NCBI GenBank assembly: GCA_031283975.1
Contig: JAITAT010000051.1
Coordinates: 1-14,729 of the forward strand
DNA from: Synergistaceae bacterium
Lineage (GTDB): Bacteria; Synergistota; Synergistia; Synergistales; Synergistaceae
DNA: 14,729 nucleotides
Direction of reading: 5' to 3'
The notes under the pieces are model-generated. The model was not told where the DNA came from. It did no database searches and saw nothing but the letters and a program-made list of their open reading frames with translations. This document shows, piece by piece, positions 1-7,376 of the stretch; positions within the stretch are counted from its first letter, which is position 1, and every line of letters begins with the position of its first letter. The position numbers and the translations under genes were made by a program.

Positions 1-99
1 CAGATATCGAACCTTCTGATGGATTTCGAGTTCGACGAGACGAGGCGCTTCCTCGGAACGCCCTTCGAACTTTCGCTGGACGATTTTCAGGAGATATGA
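1..99 (+). CDS. C-terminal end of an unrecognised protein (5'-truncated by the window)
   Basis: Frame 1 is open from the first base to a TGA at 97-99 and gives 32 residues ending in SLDDFQEI. The stretch is acidic and holds no motif I can assign. The next gene (cobO) starts immediately after this stop with no intervening base, and the cobO ribosome binding site (AGGAG, 89-93) lies inside this coding tail. The two are therefore probably one transcription unit with coupled translation. The frame is judged real from this spacing and from its similar base composition; the function is unknown because most of the gene is missing. Confidence 0.55.
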   Translation, partial: QISNLLMDFEFDETRRFLGTPFELSLDDFQEI

Positions 100-642
100 A
101 TGAAATACGATAACGAGCGGGACGTGTTCACGAAGGGCTGCGTCCAGGTATACACGGGCAACGGCAAAGGAAAGACAACCGCCGCTATCGGGCTTGCCGT
201 AAGAGCCCTTGGGGCCGGTATCGAAGTTTTTTTCGCGCAATTCCTTAAATCAGGGGACTATAGTGAGATTCAAATATTACGAAACCTCGATAACATAACT
301 TGCCGTCAGTACGGGGTCGGAGGTTTCATCGCGCGCACTCCGTCGAGCGAAGATATCGCCTCCGCGCGGCGCGGCGTAGAGGACGCTCTGCGCGCCATGA
401 AGGGCGGCGATTATGGGGTCGTGATACTCGACGAAGCAAATGTGGCATACAGCCTTGGCCTGATATCAATTGAAGAATTGATGTCGCTGGTTCGCGAACG
501 CCCTCCGGCGGCGGAACTCGTGCTGACCGGCAGGGGCGCGCCGGCCGAACTGATAGCGGCGGCGGACCTCGTGACCGAGATGCGCGAGATAAAGCATTAT
601 TTCAACTCCGGCGTCAAAGCCCGCAAAGGGATAGAAAGCTGA
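100..642 (+). CDS. cobO: Cob(I)yrinic acid a,c-diamide adenosyltransferase (CobO/BtuR family)
   Basis: The 180-residue protein belongs to the CobO/BtuR/CobA family, which transfers the 5'-deoxyadenosyl group of ATP to the cobalt of reduced corrinoids in the cytoplasm (adenosylcobalamin synthesis or salvage). Visible hallmarks are a P-loop at residues 19-27 (TGNGKGKTT), a Walker-B-like ILDEAN with D111 and E112, a VLTGRGAP segment, and the family's C-terminal block with VTEM, KHYF and a final GIE. Length is close to the usual 180-200 residues and nothing is missing. The ATG follows the upstream stop directly and has AGGAG six bases ahead. Its own stop TGA (640-642) touches the stop of the opposing gene. 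A degenerate relative of another cobalamin enzyme (CbiA) lies at 2463, but no intact corrin-pathway gene is nearby, so this looks like a stand-alone adenosylation step. Family assignment is firm; preferred corrinoid substrate is not determinable. Confidence 0.93.
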   Translation: MKYDNERDVFTKGCVQVYTGNGKGKTTAAIGLAVRALGAGIEVFFAQFLKSGDYSEIQILRNLDNITCRQYGVGGFIARTPSSEDIASARRGVEDALRAMKGGDYGVVILDEANVAYSLGLISIEELMSLVRERPPAAELVLTGRGAPAELIAAADLVTEMREIKHYFNSGVKARKGIES

Positions 643-2355
643 TCACGACAGAATAATTATCCCCGACTCGTCCTCGCCGTCCAGGTACGCCGAGAAATTG
701 CCCTCGTATATCCTGACGGCCGGATGTCCGCCGGTGGCATGAGACGCCGTGTCGAGCCATTCCTTGTTGTACTTATTGCCTCCCTGTTTGCTGAACACGG
801 GCAGATATAAAATTCCGTCCGAATCCATGTCGAGAAAGAAATGCGTCCCGAATGACAATTCCGGGGAAAAATTGAGTTCCGGCACGCTTATCTCCACCAG
901 CACCCCGCAGTTGCATATTTCGTCATATCTTACCGGCGCTCCGAGCGCCGGGTTGCGGCTCCCCCATCTGCCCGGACCGGCCAGTATATATTTCGTGCCC
1001 GCGAGGCGCTTGTTGGCTTCCCCAACCGCGCGCGCCGCGCCCGACGGATCCCAGTTGTTCTTGTAGAGGCTGGGGTCGACGTACACGATGTGAGTCACGT
1101 TTTCGAGCATTCCGTTGCTGACCATCCTGTCGCCCTTGAAAATTATCTTTTCGTTTGGAACCTCGGGCAACTCGATTTTCCCGAGTTCCTCATACGCGGC
1201 GAGCGGCCTCATCTGAATAACGCTCAGTTTTTTCTTCGGGGCGGTTTCATAGGAAAACTCGATATCGACGGGAAATCCGGTTGTTTCCTCCATGTGTTTC
1301 AAGAGCGCTTTCGACGAATCGAACAGAGCGCGCTCGCGTATATGCAGTTCTGGGAACGAAAAAATGGGGCGCGTCGGCACCTCCGGGTCGGCCATGGTCG
1401 AGTACAGAAAATCGTCGCCGTAAAGCTGCACGTATACTCCGAAATTTTTGTGTTCTTTCATGAGGAACCGGTAGAACATGGGGAGCGCTCCCGTCAAAAA
1501 CACGCCGTGTTCGGTGTCTATGTAATCGAAAAACTCCTGGCTCTCTTCCGCGATCTGGGATGGCAGGCTGCCTTCCGGGCGCAGCGACGGGTTCGTAAGA
1601 TAAAACGTGCGGGCCGCGCATCGATCGACGGAGCGCGTCCCCAACCCGAAACATATCCTCATCAAACCGTCCTCTTTTTTGATTCTGGGGTTGGGGCGGC
1701 GAAATACGCGCGAAAAAAGGGTTCCGGCCAGTTCCGGGTAGTAGCAGCTGCCGTGGCGTCTGCCGGCGACGGATTGCACTATCACGGCCATCGATTCTTT
1801 CTGGCCGAGCAGTCCGTGTTTTTCGCGGTAAGCCCGCGCCGAAGGGTTGAAAACGGACGCAAAAACTGTGCGAACGGCCTTTTCCAGCATATCGTACCGT
1901 TCGGAACGCGAACCTATGTTGGGCGAAAAGCAGGTCTGGTATTTTCCGGCGAAAGCCAGAGATATGGAATCCTCGAGCAGGGAACTGGAGCGTATCGCGA
2001 GCGGGGGCGCCCCAAGCTCGTCAAAGAGTTCCAGCACACTCTCCAGCTCGAACTTCACCGGAGGCGGGAACAGGGTTTCGTACACCGCGCCGCTCGCGCG
2101 TTCCCAGTTTTCGTCCTGGAAAGGATTATCGAGCCCGCTTCTTGAGATATGCTCGTCGAACAACTCGGTGGACAGCACTATCGTCAGGTCGGGAAAAGAG
2201 ACGATATCCTCGAGAGAAGAGCCTTCAAGAGCGCACTTAGCGTAAGCGATGCCTTTGGCTTTTCCGCCGCAGCGTCCGGCGCCTATTAAGGCTTTCTTCT
2301 CCCGGAAATAATCTTCGGCACGGAAATCTCCGTAATTCATGAGCGGTATTTTCAA
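643..2355 (-). CDS. PEP/pyruvate-binding ATP-grasp domain protein (PEP-synthase-like, no catalytic domains)
   Basis: This 570-residue protein starts with the PPDK_N-type nucleotide-binding fold of PEP synthase and pyruvate phosphate dikinase. It has a Gly-rich GGKAKG near residue 30, the hallmark IRSSSLLEDS at 121-130 followed by FAGKYQT, and the ATP-grasp end segment VDIEF...VIQMRPL at 363-384. It has no phosphohistidine (TSHAA-like) domain and no PEP-binding barrel, so it cannot do the full PpsA reaction. Instead residues about 455-525 carry GPGRWGS, LGAPV and a GTHFF motif, a C-terminal module I recall from bacterial proteins annotated only as 'PEP/pyruvate-binding'. The start is TTG (2353-2355) with GGGGGAG five bases ahead (2361-2367 on the plus strand); an ATG five codons in is poorly spaced. 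It is divergent from the CbiA-like gene and ends flush against cobO. Domain assignment is good, function unknown; a phosphotransfer or regulatory role is conjecture. Confidence 0.85.
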   Translation of the reverse strand: MKIPLMNYGDFRAEDYFREKKALIGAGRCGGKAKGIAYAKCALEGSSLEDIVSFPDLTIVLSTELFDEHISRSGLDNPFQDENWERASGAVYETLFPPPVKFELESVLELFDELGAPPLAIRSSSLLEDSISLAFAGKYQTCFSPNIGSRSERYDMLEKAVRTVFASVFNPSARAYREKHGLLGQKESMAVIVQSVAGRRHGSCYYPELAGTLFSRVFRRPNPRIKKEDGLMRICFGLGTRSVDRCAARTFYLTNPSLRPEGSLPSQIAEESQEFFDYIDTEHGVFLTGALPMFYRFLMKEHKNFGVYVQLYGDDFLYSTMADPEVPTRPIFSFPELHIRERALFDSSKALLKHMEETTGFPVDIEFSYETAPKKKLSVIQMRPLAAYEELGKIELPEVPNEKIIFKGDRMVSNGMLENVTHIVYVDPSLYKNNWDPSGAARAVGEANKRLAGTKYILAGPGRWGSRNPALGAPVRYDEICNCGVLVEISVPELNFSPELSFGTHFFLDMDSDGILYLPVFSKQGGNKYNKEWLDTASHATGGHPAVRIYEGNFSAYLDGEDESGIIILS

Positions 2356-2462
2356 AGAGACTCCCCCTTTTTTCGCGGCGGCCGCAAATGTGGTTCAGTC
2401 AATCATTATGTGGTAAACTATACCATTATTTCATTTTTTTGTGGGGTGAGGGAGGCATAATC
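2356..2462. promoter_or_regulatory. Divergent intergenic region with possible back-to-back promoters
   Basis: This 107-bp gap between two outward-facing genes must hold the start signals for both. It is AT-rich from about 2400. A TATA core at 2419-2422 reads TATACC on the plus strand and TATAGT on the minus strand, so overlapping -10 elements are possible. I find no convincing -35 partner for either direction. Shine-Dalgarno sequences are clear on both sides: GGGGGAG for the minus gene (2361-2367) and GAGGGAGG for the plus gene (2448-2455). A NotI-type palindrome GCGGCCGC sits at 2376-2383. Confidence 0.3.
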
Positions 2463-3857
2463 TTGAATCTTCCGAGATTGATAATAGCTGACGAACAAAG
2501 ACCCGGGAAAATCATGTCAGGCCTACTCATCGCGGCAATCCTGAAAAAAATGGGCTATAAACTGAGGCTGTTTTTGGGCAACGTCGATGAAATATCTCTC
2601 AGATTGCTCCAATTGCTCTGTGAACAGCCTGTAACGCTGCTCGATCCGACACTGTGCGACGGGCGGGCGAATTTGAGGTGGCTCTTTCAGCAGGCGGCCT
2701 CGCCGGATTGTCTCAATCTGGTCATAACGAACCTGGGAGGCAAATGGACCGAGGATTCGCCGTTCCGTATTCCCAGGGAGTGCGGACTGCTTGCCGAATG
2801 GCTCGAAAGCGAGATTGTCCCGGTGCTTTACAGCGATTCGGCATCAACTCTCACTGTGCGCACTCTGAACGAAGTTGTGACCGGTCTTCAGCAAAGCGGA
2901 AACGTCGCGATACGCGCGGTGCTGTTCCGCTCCGTCCTGAACGACAGGGAGTACGAGCTGCTTGACAGAGAGATTGGCCGCCAGTTTACCATAATACCGG
3001 TGGGTTCCATATCCCAAAAAATCGACCGAAACGTTCCCCTCCTGACAGACCTGTTCTTCCAAGAAGCCACAAAAGCCATCTTCCCCATAAAATCAGCCTA
3101 TCTGCAATTGATGCACATGAATTATCAGGTGAATTGGATGATGTTCAGCGCGCTTGCTAACCTCAAATCCGGCTGGCTGCCGCAGGCGAGGCTTTGCGAG
3201 CCGATAACCGACAGCGGAAAAGTCAACATCGCCGTCGTCAGGCACGAGACGCTGACGCTGGGCGGGGACGGCACCGAACATCTGATGCGAGCGCTTGGCT
3301 GCAATGTGGTGGAAGTTCCCCTCGAAGGCGAAATAATTCACAACGTTCCGATACACGGGGTGTATATACCTCACGGCCCCGCGTATATGACTCTGCCCAA
3401 GTTCTTTTCCAATATTTATCTCAAGACTATGCTGAACAGGGCGTCGAGCGGGGGTTCGTTCATGCTCGCCGAAGGCGGGGCGGCGTCGATACTGGGGGAT
3501 AAAATCAATCTTCCGGAAGGAGTGGCGGGAGGCGGCGTAGGGCGCGGTTTTGGCATACTTCCTTACGACAGCCTGTATAAATCCTCGTCCCCGGGAGTTC
3601 CCCAAAAAAGCGTTGCCGTCCGCAGAAAATTGAATCCTCTCATCTCCGGTTTTCAGGAATGGGTGTGGGGATACTCATCGCCCAATCTGTCGCTGGAGGG
3701 CAAATCGCCGGACGGCGAATGCTGGGAGACGAGGGAAAGCGTTGAAGGGAAGCAGTTGGGGATTGACGGTTGGTGCAAGGGGAGGATACTCGCCTCGGCG
3801 ATGAGAATCGAACCGTGGAGCGCCCCAGTCTCGTTCCGCCGGTGGCTCGAGGGATGA
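2463..3857 (+). CDS. Cobyrinate a,c-diamide synthase (CbiA/CobB)-like protein, catalytically degenerate
   Basis: The 464-residue protein follows the two-domain plan of CbiA/CobB: an N-terminal dethiobiotin-synthetase-like ATP domain (PRLIIAD at 4-10; PVLYSD...LTVRTL region), then a C-terminal class I glutamine amidotransferase-like domain (VNIAVVRHE onward). True enzymes amidate cobyrinate using glutamine and ATP. Here the P-loop is broken (GKIM where GKTT is usual, residues 15-18), the glutaminase motif AECGG reads AEGGA so the nucleophilic Cys is Gly338, the preceding LGGGYPE-like loop reads IPHGPAY, and the C-terminal His position appears to be Arg448. It is thus likely a pseudoenzyme. Start: TTG at 2463 has GAGGGAGG seven bases ahead; an in-frame ATG at 2388 would add 25 residues, lacks a ribosome site and precedes the similarity. 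It overlaps the next gene by ATGA, so the two are translationally coupled. A non-cobalamin role is possible. Confidence 0.8.
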   Translation: MNLPRLIIADEQRPGKIMSGLLIAAILKKMGYKLRLFLGNVDEISLRLLQLLCEQPVTLLDPTLCDGRANLRWLFQQAASPDCLNLVITNLGGKWTEDSPFRIPRECGLLAEWLESEIVPVLYSDSASTLTVRTLNEVVTGLQQSGNVAIRAVLFRSVLNDREYELLDREIGRQFTIIPVGSISQKIDRNVPLLTDLFFQEATKAIFPIKSAYLQLMHMNYQVNWMMFSALANLKSGWLPQARLCEPITDSGKVNIAVVRHETLTLGGDGTEHLMRALGCNVVEVPLEGEIIHNVPIHGVYIPHGPAYMTLPKFFSNIYLKTMLNRASSGGSFMLAEGGAASILGDKINLPEGVAGGGVGRGFGILPYDSLYKSSSPGVPQKSVAVRRKLNPLISGFQEWVWGYSSPNLSLEGKSPDGECWETRESVEGKQLGIDGWCKGRILASAMRIEPWSAPVSFRRWLEG

Positions 3858-5023
3858 ACATCGGCGCGAAACTGCTTTCCGAAGCGGAGGGAATAGCGGG
3901 CGACCTCGTCGAGTGGCGCAGATATTTTCACCAGTTCCCCGAACTTGGCATGGAAGAACATATGACGGCCAATAAGATAGAAGGGTTGCTTTCATCCATG
4001 CCCGGCATGGAAGTAATAAAGGGTTTTGCCCTCTCCACTTGCGTGATGGGGCGAATAGGCGGCGATCTTCCAGGCGGGGCTCTCGCGTTTCGCGCCGAGA
4101 CAGACGCTGTGGAGGTTCGGGAGGATACGGGGCTGCCGTTCAGTTCCTATGACGAACGTGTCTCCCATGTGCAGGGACACGACGCCCACATGGCGTCGCT
4201 GCTTGGCGCGGCGGCTCTGCTCTCCGACCACCGGGACAGCCTCGAACACCCCGTCGTGTTCATCTTTCAGCCCGCCGACGAAGGCAAGGGCGGTTCGCGA
4301 TATCTGCTCGACGCCGGTTTACGAGAAAAGTTCGGCATAGAAAAGATGCTTTGCGTCCATTGGGTTCCCTATCTGCCCTACGGACAGGTGTTTACAAACA
4401 AAGGCGGCGTCACGGCTTTTACGAACAAGCTTCATATCGGAATTACCGGACAGGGAGGCCACGGGGGGACGCCGTATCTGACTTCCGATCCGCTGTATTT
4501 GTCAGCCATGATACAGATCACGCTTCAGTCCATTCTGATTCGGGAAGTCTCCCCGCAAAAAACGGCGGTATTGTCCTTCGGGCGAATCGAAGCCGCGGAA
4601 GTTTACAATGTCATCGCCAGGGAGGTCAATATGTGGGGCACCCTGCGCACCACGGATCGGGATACGAACCGTTTCTTGAAGCGGCGCATAGAGGACGTCG
4701 TCCGCGCGATGGCGCATATAGCCCACCTGTCCGCTTCGGTAGAATATACTCTCGATTATGGACAGGTCGTGAACGACGACAAACTGGTGTCCGACATATT
4801 TGAATCCGGCGTAGCCCTCATAGGCAGCGAAGGCATGTGCCTATTGAAAGAACCTCTCCTGGTGGGAGAGGATTTCTGCTATTTTGCCGAACGGATACCT
4901 TCCTGTATGATGTTCCTGGGCACTGGAATGGAATATGGGTTGTACCATGCCCGGTACGACATACCGGAGAACCTGCTGCCTTTCGCTTCGGCATGGGGCG
5001 CGTATCTTGCCCTTGCCCTCTGA
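3854..5023 (+). CDS. M20-family amidohydrolase (M20D-like; N-acyl-amino-acid / hippurate-hydrolase type)
   Basis: This 389-residue cytoplasmic protein is close to the usual length of M20D metallo-amidohydrolases, which hydrolyse N-acyl or N-aryl amino acids. In order: FHQFPELG (25-32), RAETDA (80-85), GHDAH (108-112), FQPADEG (ending near 144), VHW with H169, ITGQGGHGG, and YHARYD with H365. Two residues differ from the canonical site: the metal-ligand Cys of CGHDAH is Gln107, and the Glu-Glu pair reads Asp142-Glu143, changing the usual general base to Asp. Other ligand positions are kept, so activity is possible but metal use may differ. The ATG at 3854 overlaps the preceding TGA; a longer frame from 3770 would run inside the upstream gene and add residues with no family similarity. 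The acyl-ligase gene follows 27 bases later, suggesting that the released acid is activated next. Substrate is not determinable. Confidence 0.87.
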   Translation: MNIGAKLLSEAEGIAGDLVEWRRYFHQFPELGMEEHMTANKIEGLLSSMPGMEVIKGFALSTCVMGRIGGDLPGGALAFRAETDAVEVREDTGLPFSSYDERVSHVQGHDAHMASLLGAAALLSDHRDSLEHPVVFIFQPADEGKGGSRYLLDAGLREKFGIEKMLCVHWVPYLPYGQVFTNKGGVTAFTNKLHIGITGQGGHGGTPYLTSDPLYLSAMIQITLQSILIREVSPQKTAVLSFGRIEAAEVYNVIAREVNMWGTLRTTDRDTNRFLKRRIEDVVRAMAHIAHLSASVEYTLDYGQVVNDDKLVSDIFESGVALIGSEGMCLLKEPLLVGEDFCYFAERIPSCMMFLGTGMEYGLYHARYDIPENLLPFASAWGAYLALAL

Positions 5024-5050
5024 GCGGGGGCGGCACGGGAGGCGTTGTCT

Positions 5051-6526
5051 TTGTTGAATGACAGGCTGGATGAGATGATTACGCGGGGGTACTCGGCGTA
5101 TCCTACCGAACCTTGCCTGTGGTGGCGCGGGGAGTGGTGGTCCAGGGGCGCGCTCGACGAGATGGTCATGGAGTGCGAGGAAAATTTGAGCAAAAGCGGT
5201 TTTACGGCCGGCCAGCGGTTGGGTCTGGTCATGCCCAACAGTCCCCTTTTACTGGCGAGCTGCGTCGCCGCCTGGCGGCTTGGCGGAGCCGTCGTTCCGG
5301 TGAACCCTCAGTTGAAATGCCCGCGCCTCTCGGAATACTTGAAAAGCGTCGGCGTGTTTGGAGTCGTGGTGAACAGTGAAATTGGGCCTGTCGCGGACAA
5401 GCTGTCGGAAGCTGGGATACCGGCTGTTGTAACCGGGCAGGGGGACGCGATTCCCCCGATGAAAGGGGAACTAGGTATCCCCGACCCCGATTCGAATCTC
5501 GCGGCGCTGTTTCATACAAGCGGCGCGGGAGGAGCGGTGAAGGCCGTCCCCATAACTCACGGAAACATAGTCACGCTTCTTTCGTCCATTCTGGAAGCTA
5601 TCTCCGGCATGAACGAGGACGACGTAATATTGAACGCCATACCGAACTACCATTCGCTTGGCTTCGTGGTCGGAGGAATAATGCCTCTAGCGGCGGGAAT
5701 ACCGCAGGTGCTGGTCTCCTCTTTCACGCCGCCCAAGAACGCGCTCAACGCCATACGTATGGCGGGCGTGACCATAATACCCGCTGTGCCGGTGATGATC
5801 AGCATTTTGTTGAGCGGCGGAAATACGGCTCCGATGCCCAAGGTGAAACTGGTGTTCTATGGCGGCGGCGAACTCATGCCCGGCGTCGCGGAGAGAGCGA
5901 GGGAAGTATTCGGTGTGACGCCTCTTCCCGGTTACGGTCTCACCGAGGCGTCCAGCGTTCTTGCGGTCACTCCGTCGGAGAATTCGATAAAACCTGGAAC
6001 GTCCGGGAAAATATTGCCGTGTTTTGACGCCAAAGTAGTGGATGCCGGCGGCGAACCTCTCCCTTTCGGTTCCGACGGTATGCTGTGGATACGCGGCGGG
6101 GCGCTTGCTTCCGGATATTACAGAACGCCTGAGATATCGTCCGAGAGATTCCGCGACGGCTGGTTCGACACGCAGGATGTTGTGAGAATCGACGAAGACG
6201 GCTATATAACCATCGCCTCCCCCGCTGTGGATGTGATGACCATAGAGGGTATGACGGTCTATCCGGGCGAGATAGAGGCGGTGTTGAAATCCCATCCCCA
6301 GATAGCGGAAGCCGCAGTGATAGGGTTGCCGCGAGGGCAAAAAGGAGAATACGCGCGGGCTTATGTCGTGCTGAAAGAAGGAAGTTCGCTGCGGCCCAAA
6401 GATATAATCATGTACGGGCGAAGCCGCCTGCCCAACTACAAAGCGCCGAGATCTGTCAGGATTCTTCCGGAGCTTCCGGCCGACAGTCTGGGTAAGGTGC
6501 TGAAACATGAACTCAGAACCCTCTGA
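5051..6526 (+). CDS. AMP-dependent acyl ligase / acyl-CoA synthetase (ANL superfamily)
   Basis: The 491-residue protein is an adenylate-forming enzyme that should activate a carboxylic acid with ATP and pass it to CoA or a carrier. Core motifs: the A3 phosphate loop HTSGAGGAVKAV (usual TSGTTGxPKG; Lys164 kept), A5 GYGLTE, A7 GWFDTQD (usual TGD; Asp kept), the hinge region VDVMTIEG followed by VYPGEIE, and the C-terminal catalytic Lys482 in LGKVLKHEL. The loop is thus looser than normal, but both key lysines and the TE of A5 are present, so I expect activity. Start: GGGAGG at 5037-5042 fits TTG at 5051 (8-base spacing) better than TTG at 5045 (2 bases); no in-frame ATG is near. It sits between the M20 amidohydrolase and the Nudix gene, overlapping the latter by 20 bases. 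Fatty, branched-chain or aryl acids are all possible substrates. Confidence 0.88.
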   Translation: MLNDRLDEMITRGYSAYPTEPCLWWRGEWWSRGALDEMVMECEENLSKSGFTAGQRLGLVMPNSPLLLASCVAAWRLGGAVVPVNPQLKCPRLSEYLKSVGVFGVVVNSEIGPVADKLSEAGIPAVVTGQGDAIPPMKGELGIPDPDSNLAALFHTSGAGGAVKAVPITHGNIVTLLSSILEAISGMNEDDVILNAIPNYHSLGFVVGGIMPLAAGIPQVLVSSFTPPKNALNAIRMAGVTIIPAVPVMISILLSGGNTAPMPKVKLVFYGGGELMPGVAERAREVFGVTPLPGYGLTEASSVLAVTPSENSIKPGTSGKILPCFDAKVVDAGGEPLPFGSDGMLWIRGGALASGYYRTPEISSERFRDGWFDTQDVVRIDEDGYITIASPAVDVMTIEGMTVYPGEIEAVLKSHPQIAEAAVIGLPRGQKGEYARAYVVLKEGSSLRPKDIIMYGRSRLPNYKAPRSVRILPELPADSLGKVLKHELRTL

Positions 6527-7313
6527 CGGAATGAGCGGACATCCGCTCTGTTTTATCTTCGACAACTTTTCGGAAGGCCGCGTCTTGTGCAAACCGGACG
6601 GCACGATTCCTTCCGCCGAAGAGGCCGGCGGTTTCGAGAGATATCTCGCAACCGCCGGAATGGTATTGAAGCGCCCGCCCTGCGACTTGTGGGGCCTGTT
6701 TGAACCAGGCGCCGCCGTGGACAGGCGCGCGGGATACGCTTTTGTAAGCAGAAGAAATCTCCCCTCCAGGGACAGCGATATCTTCAGACGCGCCGGAGTC
6801 GCTTTCCAGATAATGTGTCTGCGCTTGAAAAACAAATACTGCGGTGTTTGCGGAGACGTTATGACCGATCATGAATTGGACCGGGCAAGAGTGTGCCCCT
6901 CGTGCGGAAACGTCGTGTACGCTGTCATGGCGCCCGCTGTGATAGTGGCCGTTGAAAAAGAAGGGGCGATCCTTTTGGGGCATAACGTCAATTTTCCGGA
7001 GGGACGCTACAGCGTTCTCGCGGGCTTCGTCGAGCCGGGAGAAACCCTGGAGGAGGCGGTAACCCGCGAGGTGTTCGAGGAGTCCCTCGTCAGGATAAAA
7101 AATATACGCTACTTCGGAAGCCAGCCGTGGCCTTTCCCAAATTCCATGATGTTTGGATTCAACGCCGATTGGGAAAGCGGCTGCCCCACTCCCGACGGCG
7201 GTGAACTGAGCGATGTCCGCTGGTTTAAGCGGGACGTTCTGCCCGACATTCCTCCGTCCGTGAGCATATCGAGAAAACTTATCGATGATTGGCTTGCGAG
7301 ATCCGCGGAATAA
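6507..7313 (+). CDS. nudC: NAD(H) pyrophosphatase-like Nudix hydrolase (NudC family)
   Basis: The 268-residue protein has the NudC layout: a variable N-terminal domain, a four-Cys zinc ribbon (C112, C115, C130, C133), and a Nudix domain with its box at 173-195 followed by SQPWPFPNS (from residue 205), the signature that separates NAD(H)-type enzymes from other Nudix hydrolases. Characterised relatives split NADH to NMNH and AMP, and E. coli NudC also removes NAD caps from RNA. The box keeps the E-x7-RE-x2-EE metal ligands, but its last Gly is Leu194 (EESL instead of EESG), and the usual YPR after the ribbon reads YAV. The ATG at 6507 overlaps the ligase by 20 bases and has AAGGTG upstream (6494-6499). 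An ATG at 6531 is possible but has no good ribosome site. It ends the four-gene unit. Family is clear; NADH versus other dinucleotide preference is inferred. Confidence 0.9.
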   Translation: MNSEPSDGMSGHPLCFIFDNFSEGRVLCKPDGTIPSAEEAGGFERYLATAGMVLKRPPCDLWGLFEPGAAVDRRAGYAFVSRRNLPSRDSDIFRRAGVAFQIMCLRLKNKYCGVCGDVMTDHELDRARVCPSCGNVVYAVMAPAVIVAVEKEGAILLGHNVNFPEGRYSVLAGFVEPGETLEEAVTREVFEESLVRIKNIRYFGSQPWPFPNSMMFGFNADWESGCPTPDGGELSDVRWFKRDVLPDIPPSVSISRKLIDDWLARSAE

Positions 7314-7351
7314 TTAGTCAATAAAAATCAGTCCTTTGATCCTCTTTTTAT

Positions 7352-7369
7352 GCCGCGCTCCAATGCGGC
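7352..7369. terminator. Weak hairpin between convergent nudC and ybaK
   Basis: GCCGC (7352-7356) pairs with GCGGC (7365-7369) around an 8-base loop, in the 63-bp gap between two convergent genes. Location suits a shared terminator, but the stem is only 5 bp. Downstream on the plus strand there is only a broken T-rich stretch (7375-7386), and on the minus strand the stem is followed by A residues. It is at best a weak or factor-assisted terminator. Confidence 0.25.
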
Positions 7370-7376
7370 GAGGCGT

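Noticed and set aside
1090..2145. A 351-codon plus-strand frame opposite the PEP/pyruvate-binding gene
   Set aside because: Its product has no recognisable motif, while the minus-strand frame shows clear ATP-grasp motifs throughout. It is an antisense shadow of a GC-rich gene.
2388..2462. ATG at 2388 as the start of the CbiA-like gene
   Set aside because: There is no ribosome site before it, it would place the promoter region inside coding sequence, and the extra 25 residues precede the conserved start of the family. TTG 2463 has an excellent ribosome site.
3770..3853. ATG at 3770 as the M20 start
   Set aside because: It would overlap the upstream gene by 88 bases with residues unlike the family; the ATG at 3854 overlaps the stop by the usual ATGA and begins where similarity begins.
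5687..6835. A 382-codon minus-strand frame opposite the acyl ligase and nudC
   Set aside because: It spans two well-supported genes on the other strand and its translation shows no domain pattern, being rich in Arg and His as antisense frames often are.
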